A DNA stretch of 6,778 nucleotides from Bacteroidales bacterium. GTDB taxonomy: Bacteria > Bacteroidota > Bacteroidia > Bacteroidales > GCA-2711565. Both the position numbers and the translations under genes were made by a program. Below the pieces are notes generated by a model. It did not search any database, was not told the DNA's origin, and worked only from the letters and a program-made list of their open reading frames with translations. Positions 1 through 5,656 of this stretch are shown here, piece by piece; the first letter of the stretch is position 1, and the number at the start of each line of letters is the position of its first letter. Where the stretch lies: the NCBI GenBank assembly GCA_029938505.1, contig JAOZUV010000109.1:1-6778 (forward strand), written 5' to 3'.

Positions 1-937
1 AGGCTTTTAGCTCCTCAAAATCAGTCTGAGTTTCCCCAGGATAACCAACAATCATGGTGGTGCGGATAGCCACATTCGGAACTAATTCTTTCATCCGCAG
101 AACTAATTTCCTTTGTTCATCGCCAGTCACTCCACGCTTCATCGATTTTAATATATGATTACTCACATGTTGCAAAGGAATATCCACATATTTACAAATA
201 TTCGGACGGTCATTGATCAATCGCAAAAGCTCATCCGAAAAATGAATGGGATAGGTATAATGTAAGCGGATCCATTCTAAATCAGGTATCATCGATAATC
301 GATCAACTAATTCAGTAAGTTTGCTTTCTTTATAAAGATCAACTCCATAATAAGTCAAATCTTGGGCAATCAATAAAATTTCCTTAACGCCAGTATCCAC
401 CAAACTTTTAGCTTCATCTAGAAGATCATCAATGGGTTTTGAAATTTGTTTTCCTCTGATAAGTGGGATTGCACAAAAGGAACAATTTCGATTACATCCC
501 TCAGATATTTTAAGATAGGCATAATGTGAAGGTGTACTCAAAACACGTTCGCCCAATAACTCTTTTTTATAATCAGCCCCTAAATCGCTAACAATTTGCT
601 CTAAATCAGCCACACCATAAAAACCATCCACTTCATCTAATTCATTAACTAAATCAGCTTTATAACGCTCGCTCAAACAGCCCATCACAAAAACTTTCTT
701 TACAAGATTTTGTTTTTTAGCTTCAATAAAATTCAGGATGGTATTAATAGATTCTTCTTTGGCATCATTGATAAATCCACAGGTATTTACAACTACAACA
801 TCAGACGGATCATTAGAATCTTGGGTAATCGTAAAATTATTACTTTGAAGTTGTTTGCTTAATCGTTCAGAGTCCACAAGGTTTTTTGAACAACCAAGGG
901 TAACAATATTTATGGATTTTTCTTTTCTTTTTTTCAA
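1..937 (-). CDS. rimO: Ribosomal protein S12 methylthiotransferase RimO (3'-truncated by window edge)
   Basis: RimO is a cytoplasmic radical-SAM enzyme with two [4Fe-4S] clusters that adds a methylthio group to a conserved aspartate of ribosomal protein S12. The first 312 codons are visible. The N-terminal methylthiotransferase domain has the three expected cluster cysteines: C16 (in LGCSKN), C53 (in NTCGF) and C87 (in MGCLSERY). The radical-SAM motif CxxxCxxC is C148, C152 and C155. RimO-type signatures AQDLTYYG and RLHYTYP (224-230) separate it from MiaB, the tRNA enzyme. The rest of the radical-SAM domain and the C-terminal TRAM domain lie beyond base 1; the family is usually about 430-440 residues. 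No ATG precedes LGCSKN in frame, so I chose TTG at 937-935, which gives the Lys-rich N-terminus usual in this phylum. It starts 6 bases after the ftsY stop, in the same frame, so the two are surely co-transcribed. Family call very sure; exact start fairly sure. Confidence 0.96.
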   Translation of the reverse strand, partial: MKKRKEKSINIVTLGCSKNLVDSERLSKQLQSNNFTITQDSNDPSDVVVVNTCGFINDAKEESINTILNFIEAKKQNLVKKVFVMGCLSERYKADLVNELDEVDGFYGVADLEQIVSDLGADYKKELLGERVLSTPSHYAYLKISEGCNRNCSFCAIPLIRGKQISKPIDDLLDEAKSLVDTGVKEILLIAQDLTYYGVDLYKESKLTELVDRLSMIPDLEWIRLHYTYPIHFSDELLRLINDRPNICKYVDIPLQHVSNHILKSMKRGVTGDEQRKLVLRMKELVPNVAIRTTMIVGYPGETQTDFEELKA

Positions 938-943
938 ATTGAA

Positions 944-1894
944 TTACTTTTCAAATAAAGTCTCTACATAATCAAAGCGATCAAAAATCTGAAGATCTTC
1001 CATTTGTTCGCCTAAACCAATATACTTTACAGGAATTTGAAATTGATCAGAAATACCAATAGCCACACCGCCTTTAGCAGTGCCATCTAGTTTAGTTAAT
1101 GCCAATGCATTTACCTCAGTAGTAGCAGTAAACTGACGAGCTTGTTCAATGGCATTTTGTCCGGTAGAGGCATCCAAAATCAATAAAATTTCGTGGGGTG
1201 CATCAGGTATAACTTTCTGCATCACATTTTTGATTTTCGACAATTCATTCATCAAATTAATCTTATTATGCAATCTTCCAGCAGTATCAATAATAACTAC
1301 ATCGGCATTTGTAGCAACAGCAGATTTCAAGGTATCAAATGCAACAGAAGCAGGATCAGCTCCCATGCCTTGACTTACGATTGGCACTCCCACTCTTTCG
1401 GACCAGATTTTTAATTGATCAACAGCAGCAGCACGAAATGTATCGGCAGCACCCAACACTACATTTTTCCCAGCTTGTTTAAAACGATAAGCTAGCTTGC
1501 CAATAGTAGTTGTTTTTCCAACGCCATTCACTCCTACAACCATAATTACGTAAGGAGTATTAACACCTTCTAATTCAAAACCGGTATGTTCTTTAAGGGT
1601 ATTTTCCTGTAATAAAGCAGCAATTTCTTCTTTCAGTATGGTATTCAATTCAGAAGTACCCAGATATTTATCACGGTCAACGCGTTCTTCGATACGTTCA
1701 ATAATTTTGATGGTGGTACTAACCCCAACATCAGAACTTACTAATACTTCTTCTAAATTATCGAGCACATCAACATCCACTTTCGATTTCCCAGCTACGG
1801 CTCTAGAAATTTTAGAAAATACGCTTGATTTTGTTTTTTCTAAACCTTTATCAAGATTTTCTTTTTTATTTTTTTTGGATGAAAACAAGCCCAT
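944..1894 (-). CDS. ftsY: Signal recognition particle receptor FtsY
   Basis: FtsY is the SRP receptor GTPase. It docks the Ffh-4.5S RNA-ribosome complex at the inner membrane and passes nascent membrane proteins to SecYEG. The 316-residue protein has a short Lys-rich N-terminus (residues 1-40) in place of the long acidic A domain of E. coli FtsY. A helical N domain (about 25-100) follows, then the G domain. Visible G-domain motifs are the P-loop GVNGVGKTT (121-129), the SRP-GTPase insertion motif DTFRAAA (151-157), DTAGR (203-207) and TKLDG (267-271). Length and the missing M domain exclude Ffh; the match to FtsY rather than FlhF is good throughout. The start ATG has no Shine-Dalgarno sequence and lies only 16 bases after the U-tract of a terminator-like hairpin. 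Its transcription therefore probably depends on read-through from rpmG or on a weak start within the short gap. rimO follows 6 bases downstream. Confidence 0.98.
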   Translation of the reverse strand: MGLFSSKKNKKENLDKGLEKTKSSVFSKISRAVAGKSKVDVDVLDNLEEVLVSSDVGVSTTIKIIERIEERVDRDKYLGTSELNTILKEEIAALLQENTLKEHTGFELEGVNTPYVIMVVGVNGVGKTTTIGKLAYRFKQAGKNVVLGAADTFRAAAVDQLKIWSERVGVPIVSQGMGADPASVAFDTLKSAVATNADVVIIDTAGRLHNKINLMNELSKIKNVMQKVIPDAPHEILLILDASTGQNAIEQARQFTATTEVNALALTKLDGTAKGGVAIGISDQFQIPVKYIGLGEQMEDLQIFDRFDYVETLFEK

Positions 1895-1910
1895 ATTAAC
1901 TCGATTTTAG

Positions 1911-1945
1911 AAAAAAAGGCTTCTTCCGTAAAGGAAAAAGCCTTT
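1911..1945 (-). terminator. Intrinsic terminator/attenuator between the DUF4295 gene and ftsY
   Basis: Read on the minus strand, the arms at 1945-1933 and 1927-1915 form a 13-bp stem around a 5-base loop (TTTAC), with one U-G wobble. A run of seven T follows (1917-1911). On the plus strand the wobble becomes a C-A mismatch and no T-run follows, so it works in the minus direction. It sits 23 bases past the DUF4295 stop and 16 bases before the ftsY start, so it can end or attenuate transcripts from the ribosomal-protein promoter before ftsY-rimO. Confidence 0.85.
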
Positions 1946-1967
1946 CACTTATATAAAAATATAATGA

Positions 1968-2120
1968 TTATTTTTTAGCCAAAAATTCCTTTACTTTATC
2001 ACTAGGCACAATACTTTCTTTAAAAGTATAGGCACCTGATTTTGGAGATTTTGTCATTTTAATTACTTGTGCAAAATCTTTACTTGCTGATTGCAACGAC
2101 GCTACTACTTTCTTTGCCAT
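1968..2120 (-). CDS. DUF4295 family small protein
   Basis: This is a 50-residue, strongly basic protein (starts MAKKVVASLQ, ends EFLAKK). I recognise it as DUF4295, a small family restricted to Bacteroidota and normally encoded immediately after rpmG. The conserved core is KMTKSPKSGAYTFKESIV (21-38), and the C-terminus ends in the usual FLAKK. There is no signal peptide, membrane segment or cysteine. It starts 8 bases after the rpmG stop without a Shine-Dalgarno sequence, so the two are one transcription unit, and the terminator follows its stop. Gene position, size and charge suggest a ribosome-associated protein. I recall that a Bacteroidota-specific large-subunit protein (bL38) was described from a Flavobacterium ribosome structure, but I cannot confirm from sequence that this is it. 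Family call is sure; function is inferred. Confidence 0.92.
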   Translation of the reverse strand: MAKKVVASLQSASKDFAQVIKMTKSPKSGAYTFKESIVPSDKVKEFLAKK

Positions 2121-2128
2121 GATTCAAA

Positions 2129-2317
2129 TTATTTAATTTCTTTATGAATGGTCATTTTTTTCAAAATAGGATTGAATTTTTTAATTTCCAATCTTTCAGG
2201 TGTGTTCTTTTTATTTTTTGTACTGATATAACGCGATGTACCAGGCATACCACTAGCTTTATGCTCAGTGCATTCTAAGATAACCTGTCCTCTTGCGTCT
2301 TTTGTCTTCTTTGCCAT
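2129..2317 (-). CDS. rpmG: 50S ribosomal protein L33 (bL33)
   Basis: bL33 is a small protein of the large subunit near the E site. The 62-residue sequence contains the family core [12 protein letters not shown] (27-38), [11 protein letters not shown] (40-50) and the C-terminal HKEIK. It carries the Bacteroidota-type insertion SGMPGTS before the RY motif. Only one cysteine remains (C16, in CTEH). Zinc-binding L33 forms have CxxC there and at least one more cysteine at the position of N49, so this is the zinc-free type. The ATG follows a rare Shine-Dalgarno-like AAAGGA and a -7 promoter element lies 29 bases upstream. It is the first gene of the unit; rpmB, often found just upstream, is not in the window. 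Confidence 0.97.
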   Translation of the reverse strand: MAKKTKDARGQVILECTEHKASGMPGTSRYISTKNKKNTPERLEIKKFNPILKKMTIHKEIK

Positions 2318-2325
2318 TTCTAATA

Positions 2326-2331
2326 TCCTTT
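2326..2331 (-). promoter_or_regulatory. Shine-Dalgarno-like site of rpmG
   Basis: AAAGGA on the minus strand ends 8 bases before the rpmG ATG. It is the only clear Shine-Dalgarno-like sequence ahead of a gene in this window. Because Bacteroidota ribosomes make little use of this interaction, it may be a chance A-rich match. Confidence 0.35.
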
Positions 2332-2345
2332 AAATTTTCGGAGTG

Positions 2346-2353
2346 CAAAAATA
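2346..2353 (-). promoter_or_regulatory. Putative -7 promoter element of the rpmG unit
   Basis: The minus strand reads TATTTTTG, an exact match to the Bacteroidota sigma-70 -7 consensus TAnnTTTG, followed by CACTCCG, a context often seen at strong promoters of this phylum. No TTTG is present 19 bases upstream, so the -33 element is not recognisable. The expected transcription start would give a 5' leader of roughly 20 bases for rpmG. Confidence 0.6.
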
Positions 2354-2367
2354 TTAACTTTCATATT

Positions 2368-2389
2368 AATATCCTAATTATTGGATATT
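2368..2389. repeat. Inverted repeat covering the -33 region of the rpmG promoter
   Basis: AATATCC (2368-2374) and GGATATT (2383-2389) are perfect 7-bp inverted arms around an 8-base AT spacer. On the plus strand a run of T (2388-2394) follows, giving a terminator-like shape, but no plus-strand gene lies upstream. Relative to the -7 element at 2346-2353 the left arm overlaps the -33 position, so an operator is also possible. Its role is unknown. Confidence 0.4.
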
Positions 2390-2474
2390 TTTTTAAGCTT
2401 TTAATTTATGCAACTGCAAGTTTACTAAATATTGACGAGTTTGGCAAGTTTTTGAAGCTAATGAAGCGCTATAC

Positions 2475-2488
2475 TTGCTAATTAATTT
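2475..2488 (-). repeat. 14-base repeat, copy 1 (inverted relative to copy 2)
   Basis: TTGCTAATTAATTT here is the exact reverse complement of 3616-3629. The two copies lie about 100 bases before the rlmF start and 73 bases after its stop. The sequence is mostly A and T, so chance cannot be excluded. Confidence 0.35.
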
Positions 2489-2580
2489 ATAACTCAATTA
2501 TCAGGTTTTAAACATCTTTTTCGGAAAAGAATGAATACTTTTACTCTCGAATAAACTTACTGAACGCAGATCAAATCATT

Positions 2581-3543
2581 ATGCTTCAAAACAAGAAAGA
2601 ACATCCAGCAAAAAAATCAAAATTACACCCACGAAATAAACATCGTGAGCGTTATAATTTCAAAAAACTAACAGCTAGCTGTCCTGAATTATCTGAATTT
2701 GTAAAGCTGAATGATTATAAAGACGAATCCATTAATTTCTTCAATCCGAAAGCAGTTAAAATGCTTAATACAGCTTTGTTAAAGTATTTTTACAATATTG
2801 AGAACTGGGATATTCCAAACGGCTATTTATGCCCACCTATTCCTGGCAGAGCTGATTACATCCATTACATAGCAGATTTATTAGCTAACAGTAACAATGG
2901 AAAAAATCCAAAAGGGAATAAAATAAAGTGTCTGGATATTGGAGTAGGTGCAAGTTGTATTTATCCTATCATTGGAAATACAGAATACGGATGGTCATTT
3001 ATTGGCACCGACATTGACCCCATAGCTATTGATTCAGCGAATACAATCATCAACTCTAACCCCATCTTAAAAGGAAAAATCGAAACAAGACTTCAAAATA
3101 ATCATAAAAATATTTTTAATGGGATTTTCAAAGAAGATGAACGTATTGATTTATCTATTTGCAATCCCCCTTTCCATTCATCCCTTGCAGAAGCAGAGTC
3201 AGGAACTATTCGAAAATTATCAAATTTAAAAGGAGAAACAATTAATAAAGCTGTCAAAAATTTTGGAGGTAAAAATAACGAGTTATGGTGTTTTGGAGGC
3301 GAAGAAAAATTCATTCGAAATATGATACACGAAAGCAAACAATTCGCTAACTCCTGTCTTTGGTTCTCTAGCCTAGTATCAAAAAAATCCACTTTAAAAA
3401 GTGTGTACTCAAGGCTCAAAAAAATGAGAGCTACTGAAATAAAAACGATCAGCATGGGGCAAGGAAATAAAATCAGCCGCATTGTAGCTTGGACATTTCT
3501 CACTAAAGAACAACAAATAAATTGGATGGACAAAATGCAATAA
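2581..3543 (+). CDS. rlmF: 23S rRNA (adenine(1618)-N(6))-methyltransferase RlmF
   Basis: RlmF is a cytoplasmic SAM-dependent methyltransferase that makes N6-methyladenine at position 1618 of 23S rRNA during large-subunit maturation. The 320-residue protein is close to the E. coli enzyme (308). A basic N-terminus (KKSKLHPRNKHRERYNF, 11-27) fits RNA binding. The conserved segment around 76-92 (WDIPNGYLCPPIPGRAD) is a family signature. The Rossmann fold follows, with SAM motif I LDIGVGA (118-124), acidic strand-2 motif GTDID (142-146) and catalytic motif NPPFHSS (195-201), the NPPF form of N6-adenine methyltransferases. The later ELWCFGGE (234-241) is again typical of RlmF. The ATG at 2581 gives an N-terminus like its homologues; no Shine-Dalgarno sequence is seen. 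It is divergent from rpmG and 146 bases upstream of the DEAD-box helicase gene, so it forms a small ribosome-maturation neighbourhood. The identification is firm. Confidence 0.96.
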   Translation: MLQNKKEHPAKKSKLHPRNKHRERYNFKKLTASCPELSEFVKLNDYKDESINFFNPKAVKMLNTALLKYFYNIENWDIPNGYLCPPIPGRADYIHYIADLLANSNNGKNPKGNKIKCLDIGVGASCIYPIIGNTEYGWSFIGTDIDPIAIDSANTIINSNPILKGKIETRLQNNHKNIFNGIFKEDERIDLSICNPPFHSSLAEAESGTIRKLSNLKGETINKAVKNFGGKNNELWCFGGEEKFIRNMIHESKQFANSCLWFSSLVSKKSTLKSVYSRLKKMRATEIKTISMGQGNKISRIVAWTFLTKEQQINWMDKMQ

Positions 3544-3615
3544 AGGCTCCACAATAATTAACACTGAATAATGATTTCAATAGACGAGCTGATAAAGTAT
3601 TAGGGCTAAACTTAA

Positions 3616-3629
3616 AAATTAATTAGCAA
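3616..3629 (+). repeat. 14-base repeat, copy 2
   Basis: AAATTAATTAGCAA matches the reverse complement of 2475-2488 exactly. A shorter related copy (AAATTAATTAG) occurs at 4843-4853, after the helicase gene. All three lie between genes. This copy is just upstream of the helicase promoter element. Confidence 0.35.
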
Positions 3630-3643
3630 ATCCTTATTTCCCA

Positions 3644-3651
3644 TATCTTTG
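3644..3651 (+). promoter_or_regulatory. Putative -7 promoter element of the DEAD-box helicase gene
   Basis: TATCTTTG matches TAnnTTTG exactly and is followed by CAAACGGAAA, a common context in Bacteroidota promoters. The transcription start would be near 3658, leaving a 5' leader of about 30 bases. No -33 TTTG is present at the right spacing. The element indicates that the helicase can be transcribed independently of rlmF. Confidence 0.6.
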
Positions 3652-3689
3652 CAAACGGAAACACATCCACATTAAACAAAAACAAATAA

Positions 3690-4832
3690 ATGTCGTTTAA
3701 CTCCTTAGGATTATCACCAGCTTTACTAAAAGCGATAACTAAACAAAATTACACAGAACCCTACCCTATCCAAAAGGAGGCCATCCCAGCCATCTTAAAT
3801 AAAAAAGATGTTTTAGGCATTGCTCAAACTGGCTCCGGAAAAACAGCTAGTTATGTATGGCCTATCCTTATGAATCTGCAAAGGAATAGAACTTCAAAAA
3901 ACAGACATATAAAAGTTTTAGTATTAGTACCAACGCGAGAATTAGCCGTTCAAGTAGAGGACGTATTTCATCAATTTATCCCATTTTTAACAAAGCCTAT
4001 TAAATGTATGGCTGCTTATGGAGGTGTGTCAATCAATCCACAAATGATTGAAATGCAAGGTGTTCATATTTTAATTGCAACTCCTGGACGATTATTAGAT
4101 TTGGTTGAATCGAAGGCAGTACACCTATCTGATATTGATAGCCTTATATTGGACGAAGCCGATAAAATGCTTAATCTGGGCTTTAAAGATGAGATGAACA
4201 AAATTTTTGATCTTCTCCCAAAGAAACGTCAAAACTTATTATTTTCTGCCACCTTAAGCGATGATCTGAACAACATCAAGCAAGTTCTATTGAACGACCC
4301 TCTAATTATTAAAATTGAATCTGAAGAGAACAATATTAATTTAATTAGTCAAGTGGCCTATTTTGTGAAGGAAGAAAAAAAAGGTCCTCTACTTCGTTAC
4401 ATTATCAAAAGTAATAAACTAGAGCAAGTTTTGGTTTTTGCTTCTTCGGTTCATAAAGCAGATGGCATTGCCCATAAATTATGCAAAAACAATATACACG
4501 CCATAGCTATCCACAGCAAGAAAAGTCAAGGGGCACGAACAGAAGCTCTCCGAAGATTTAAATCGGGCGAATTACGAGTGCTAGTGACAACCGATCTTTT
4601 ATCAAGAGGCATTGATATTGAATTTTTGCCTCATGTGATTAATTATGATTTACCCCGCTCACCCAAAGATTATATTCACCGCATTGGAAGAACAGGTCGT
4701 GCAGAATCACCCGGTGATGCCATTTCTTTTGTAATTGACGACGAACAACAACATTTTAGAGTGATTCAAAAAAAGATGGGCAAGTGGGTAAACATGATTG
4801 ATAGCGACAACATTAGCCTTAAAGGCTATTAG
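3690..4832 (+). CDS. RhlE-like DEAD-box ATP-dependent RNA helicase
   Basis: DEAD-box helicases unwind short RNA duplexes with ATP; bacterial members act in ribosome assembly, RNA decay and cold adaptation. Both RecA-like domains are complete in 380 residues. In order I see the Q motif (F3 to Q28), motif I AQTGSGKT (45-52), Ia PTREL (81-85), GG (111-112), Ib TPGR (131-134), II DEAD (155-158), III SAT (186-188), IV around VLVFASS (247-253), V TTDLLSRGIDI (300-310) and VI HRIGRTGR (330-337). Motif V has Ser306 where Ala is usual before RGxD. The protein ends about 40 residues after motif VI, so it lacks the basic C-terminal tail of RhlE, DeaD or DbpA. It has its own promoter-like element and lies behind rlmF. 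A role in ribosome assembly fits the neighbours but is inferred. Helicase family certain; RhlE subgroup moderately sure. Confidence 0.95.
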   Translation: MSFNSLGLSPALLKAITKQNYTEPYPIQKEAIPAILNKKDVLGIAQTGSGKTASYVWPILMNLQRNRTSKNRHIKVLVLVPTRELAVQVEDVFHQFIPFLTKPIKCMAAYGGVSINPQMIEMQGVHILIATPGRLLDLVESKAVHLSDIDSLILDEADKMLNLGFKDEMNKIFDLLPKKRQNLLFSATLSDDLNNIKQVLLNDPLIIKIESEENNINLISQVAYFVKEEKKGPLLRYIIKSNKLEQVLVFASSVHKADGIAHKLCKNNIHAIAIHSKKSQGARTEALRRFKSGELRVLVTTDLLSRGIDIEFLPHVINYDLPRSPKDYIHRIGRTGRAESPGDAISFVIDDEQQHFRVIQKKMGKWVNMIDSDNISLKGY

Positions 4833-4932
4833 ATTGCATAAAAAATTAATTAGTCTCAAACCAGCAGCAGTGATAGTTTAAAGCATTAATGAATACAGAG
4901 TCTTTTTCAAATAAAAAATTCTCAGTTTTTAT

Positions 4933-4940
4933 TAAATTTG
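4933..4940 (+). promoter_or_regulatory. Putative -7 promoter element of the methyltransferase-sulfatase pair
   Basis: TAAATTTG matches TAnnTTTG exactly, 40 bases before the ATG at 4981. No TTTG appears 19 bases upstream, and in such AT-rich DNA the match could be chance. If real, the two following genes are transcribed separately from the helicase. Confidence 0.4.
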
Positions 4941-4980
4941 TTCGAAAAATAAGAACTATTGAAAATGGTAATCTATTAAC

Positions 4981-5634
4981 ATGAATAACAGTACTATCTC
5001 TAAACTTTATAGTAAATACGTGAATCTTTATGATTTCATTTTCGGAAAACCTTTAGATCAAGGGAGAAAAAAGGTTCTGCATCAGATGAATATTCAACCC
5101 AATCAAGAAATTCTAGAGGTTGGTATTGGAACTGGACTTTCATTAAAACATTATCCTAAAGCTCATAAAATAAATATTAAAGGAATAGATCTTTCTAAAG
5201 AGATGCTTAAGAAGGCTGCGATAAGAGGAAGAAAGTTCAACAATATCAATCTTTCAGTTGAAGAAATTAATGGTGAAGAAACACCCTATCATGACAATTC
5301 ATTTGACAAGGTTATTCTTATGTATGTTTATTCAGTTACACCGAGTCCTAAAAACTTACTAGCCGAGGCAATAAGAGTTTGTAAACCAGATGGCGATATT
5401 TTTATTGTAAACCACTTTAGTCATTACAAAACTCAAAGATTAACATTTTCTGAGAAGATAGTATCCTCTGCAAGTCATATTGTTGGCTTTAAATCAAATT
5501 TCTCCTTCAACAAATATATGCAGCATGTTAATATTGAAAATATTGATGATGCAAATCTGTTTTCTTTAACTAAGATTATACAATTAAAAAAGCATAAAAA
5601 CCTACATCTAGTCAAGACCAACAGAGCTAGTTAA
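4981..5634 (+). CDS. Class I SAM methyltransferase, PmtA-like (probable phospholipid N-methyltransferase)
   Basis: This is a 217-residue SAM methyltransferase of the UbiE/Methyltransf_11 fold. The N-terminal YSKYVNLYDFIFGKPLDQGR (10-29) resembles the YDxxFGK-GR segment of Rhodobacter-type phosphatidylethanolamine N-methyltransferase (PmtA). Motif I is LEVGIGTG (45-52), the acidic strand-2 motif is GIDLS (68-72), motif IV is SFDKVILMYV (107-116), and VNHFS (143-147) is another PmtA-like segment. PmtA converts phosphatidylethanolamine stepwise to phosphatidylcholine at the inner membrane face. The protein has no membrane helix, as expected. There is no Shine-Dalgarno sequence before the ATG. 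The stop lies 22 bases before a membrane sulfatase-type enzyme gene, so a shared transcript is likely. The SAM fold is certain; the lipid substrate rests on remembered resemblance, and a quinone or other small-molecule methyltransferase remains possible. Confidence 0.85.
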   Translation: MNNSTISKLYSKYVNLYDFIFGKPLDQGRKKVLHQMNIQPNQEILEVGIGTGLSLKHYPKAHKINIKGIDLSKEMLKKAAIRGRKFNNINLSVEEINGEETPYHDNSFDKVILMYVYSVTPSPKNLLAEAIRVCKPDGDIFIVNHFSHYKTQRLTFSEKIVSSASHIVGFKSNFSFNKYMQHVNIENIDDANLFSLTKIIQLKKHKNLHLVKTNRAS

Positions 5635-5656
5635 CATCATTTAAAATAAATACCAA

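Larger units (their letters stand above)
2318..2580. other. Divergent intergenic region between rpmG and rlmF
   Basis: This 263-base AT-rich stretch separates the divergently read rpmG and rlmF. It holds the rpmG ribosome-binding site and -7 element, the inverted repeat at 2368-2389, and one copy of a 14-base sequence repeated downstream of rlmF. I see no convincing promoter for rlmF and no coding sequence; in particular, no L28 gene is present on the minus strand. Confidence 0.7.

Noticed and set aside
1149..1910. Plus-strand open frames of 73-90 codons inside ftsY
   Set aside because: They overlap a fully conserved ftsY on the other strand, have Ser/Thr/Ile-rich antisense-like composition and match no family I know.
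2470..2477. TATACTTG as a -7 element for rlmF
   Set aside because: One mismatch to TAnnTTTG, and the nearby TTTG words sit at spacings of 15 and 26, not about 19. The 7-of-8 match at 2536-2543 is no better.
2293..2481. 62-codon plus-strand open frame over the rpmG promoter region
   Set aside because: It starts inside rpmG, crosses its promoter and has AT-driven composition with no recognisable domain.
2516..2529. CTTTT-TCGG-AAAAG mini-hairpin upstream of rlmF
   Set aside because: A 5-bp, mostly A-T stem with no T-run; expected by chance in this AT-rich gap.
3102..3554. 150-codon minus-strand open frame inside rlmF
   Set aside because: It is antisense to conserved RlmF motifs and has no upstream signal; the sequence is explained by the complement of rlmF.
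4814..4830. Possible terminator at the end of the helicase gene (TAGCC-TTAAA-GGCTA)
   Set aside because: The stem is only 5 bp, lies within the coding end and is not followed by a proper T-run.
4981..5634. UbiE/MenG quinone methyltransferase as the identity of the SAM enzyme
   Set aside because: It shares the fold, but the YDFIFGK and VNHFS segments fit PmtA better and the expected UbiE signatures are not seen; kept as an alternative only.
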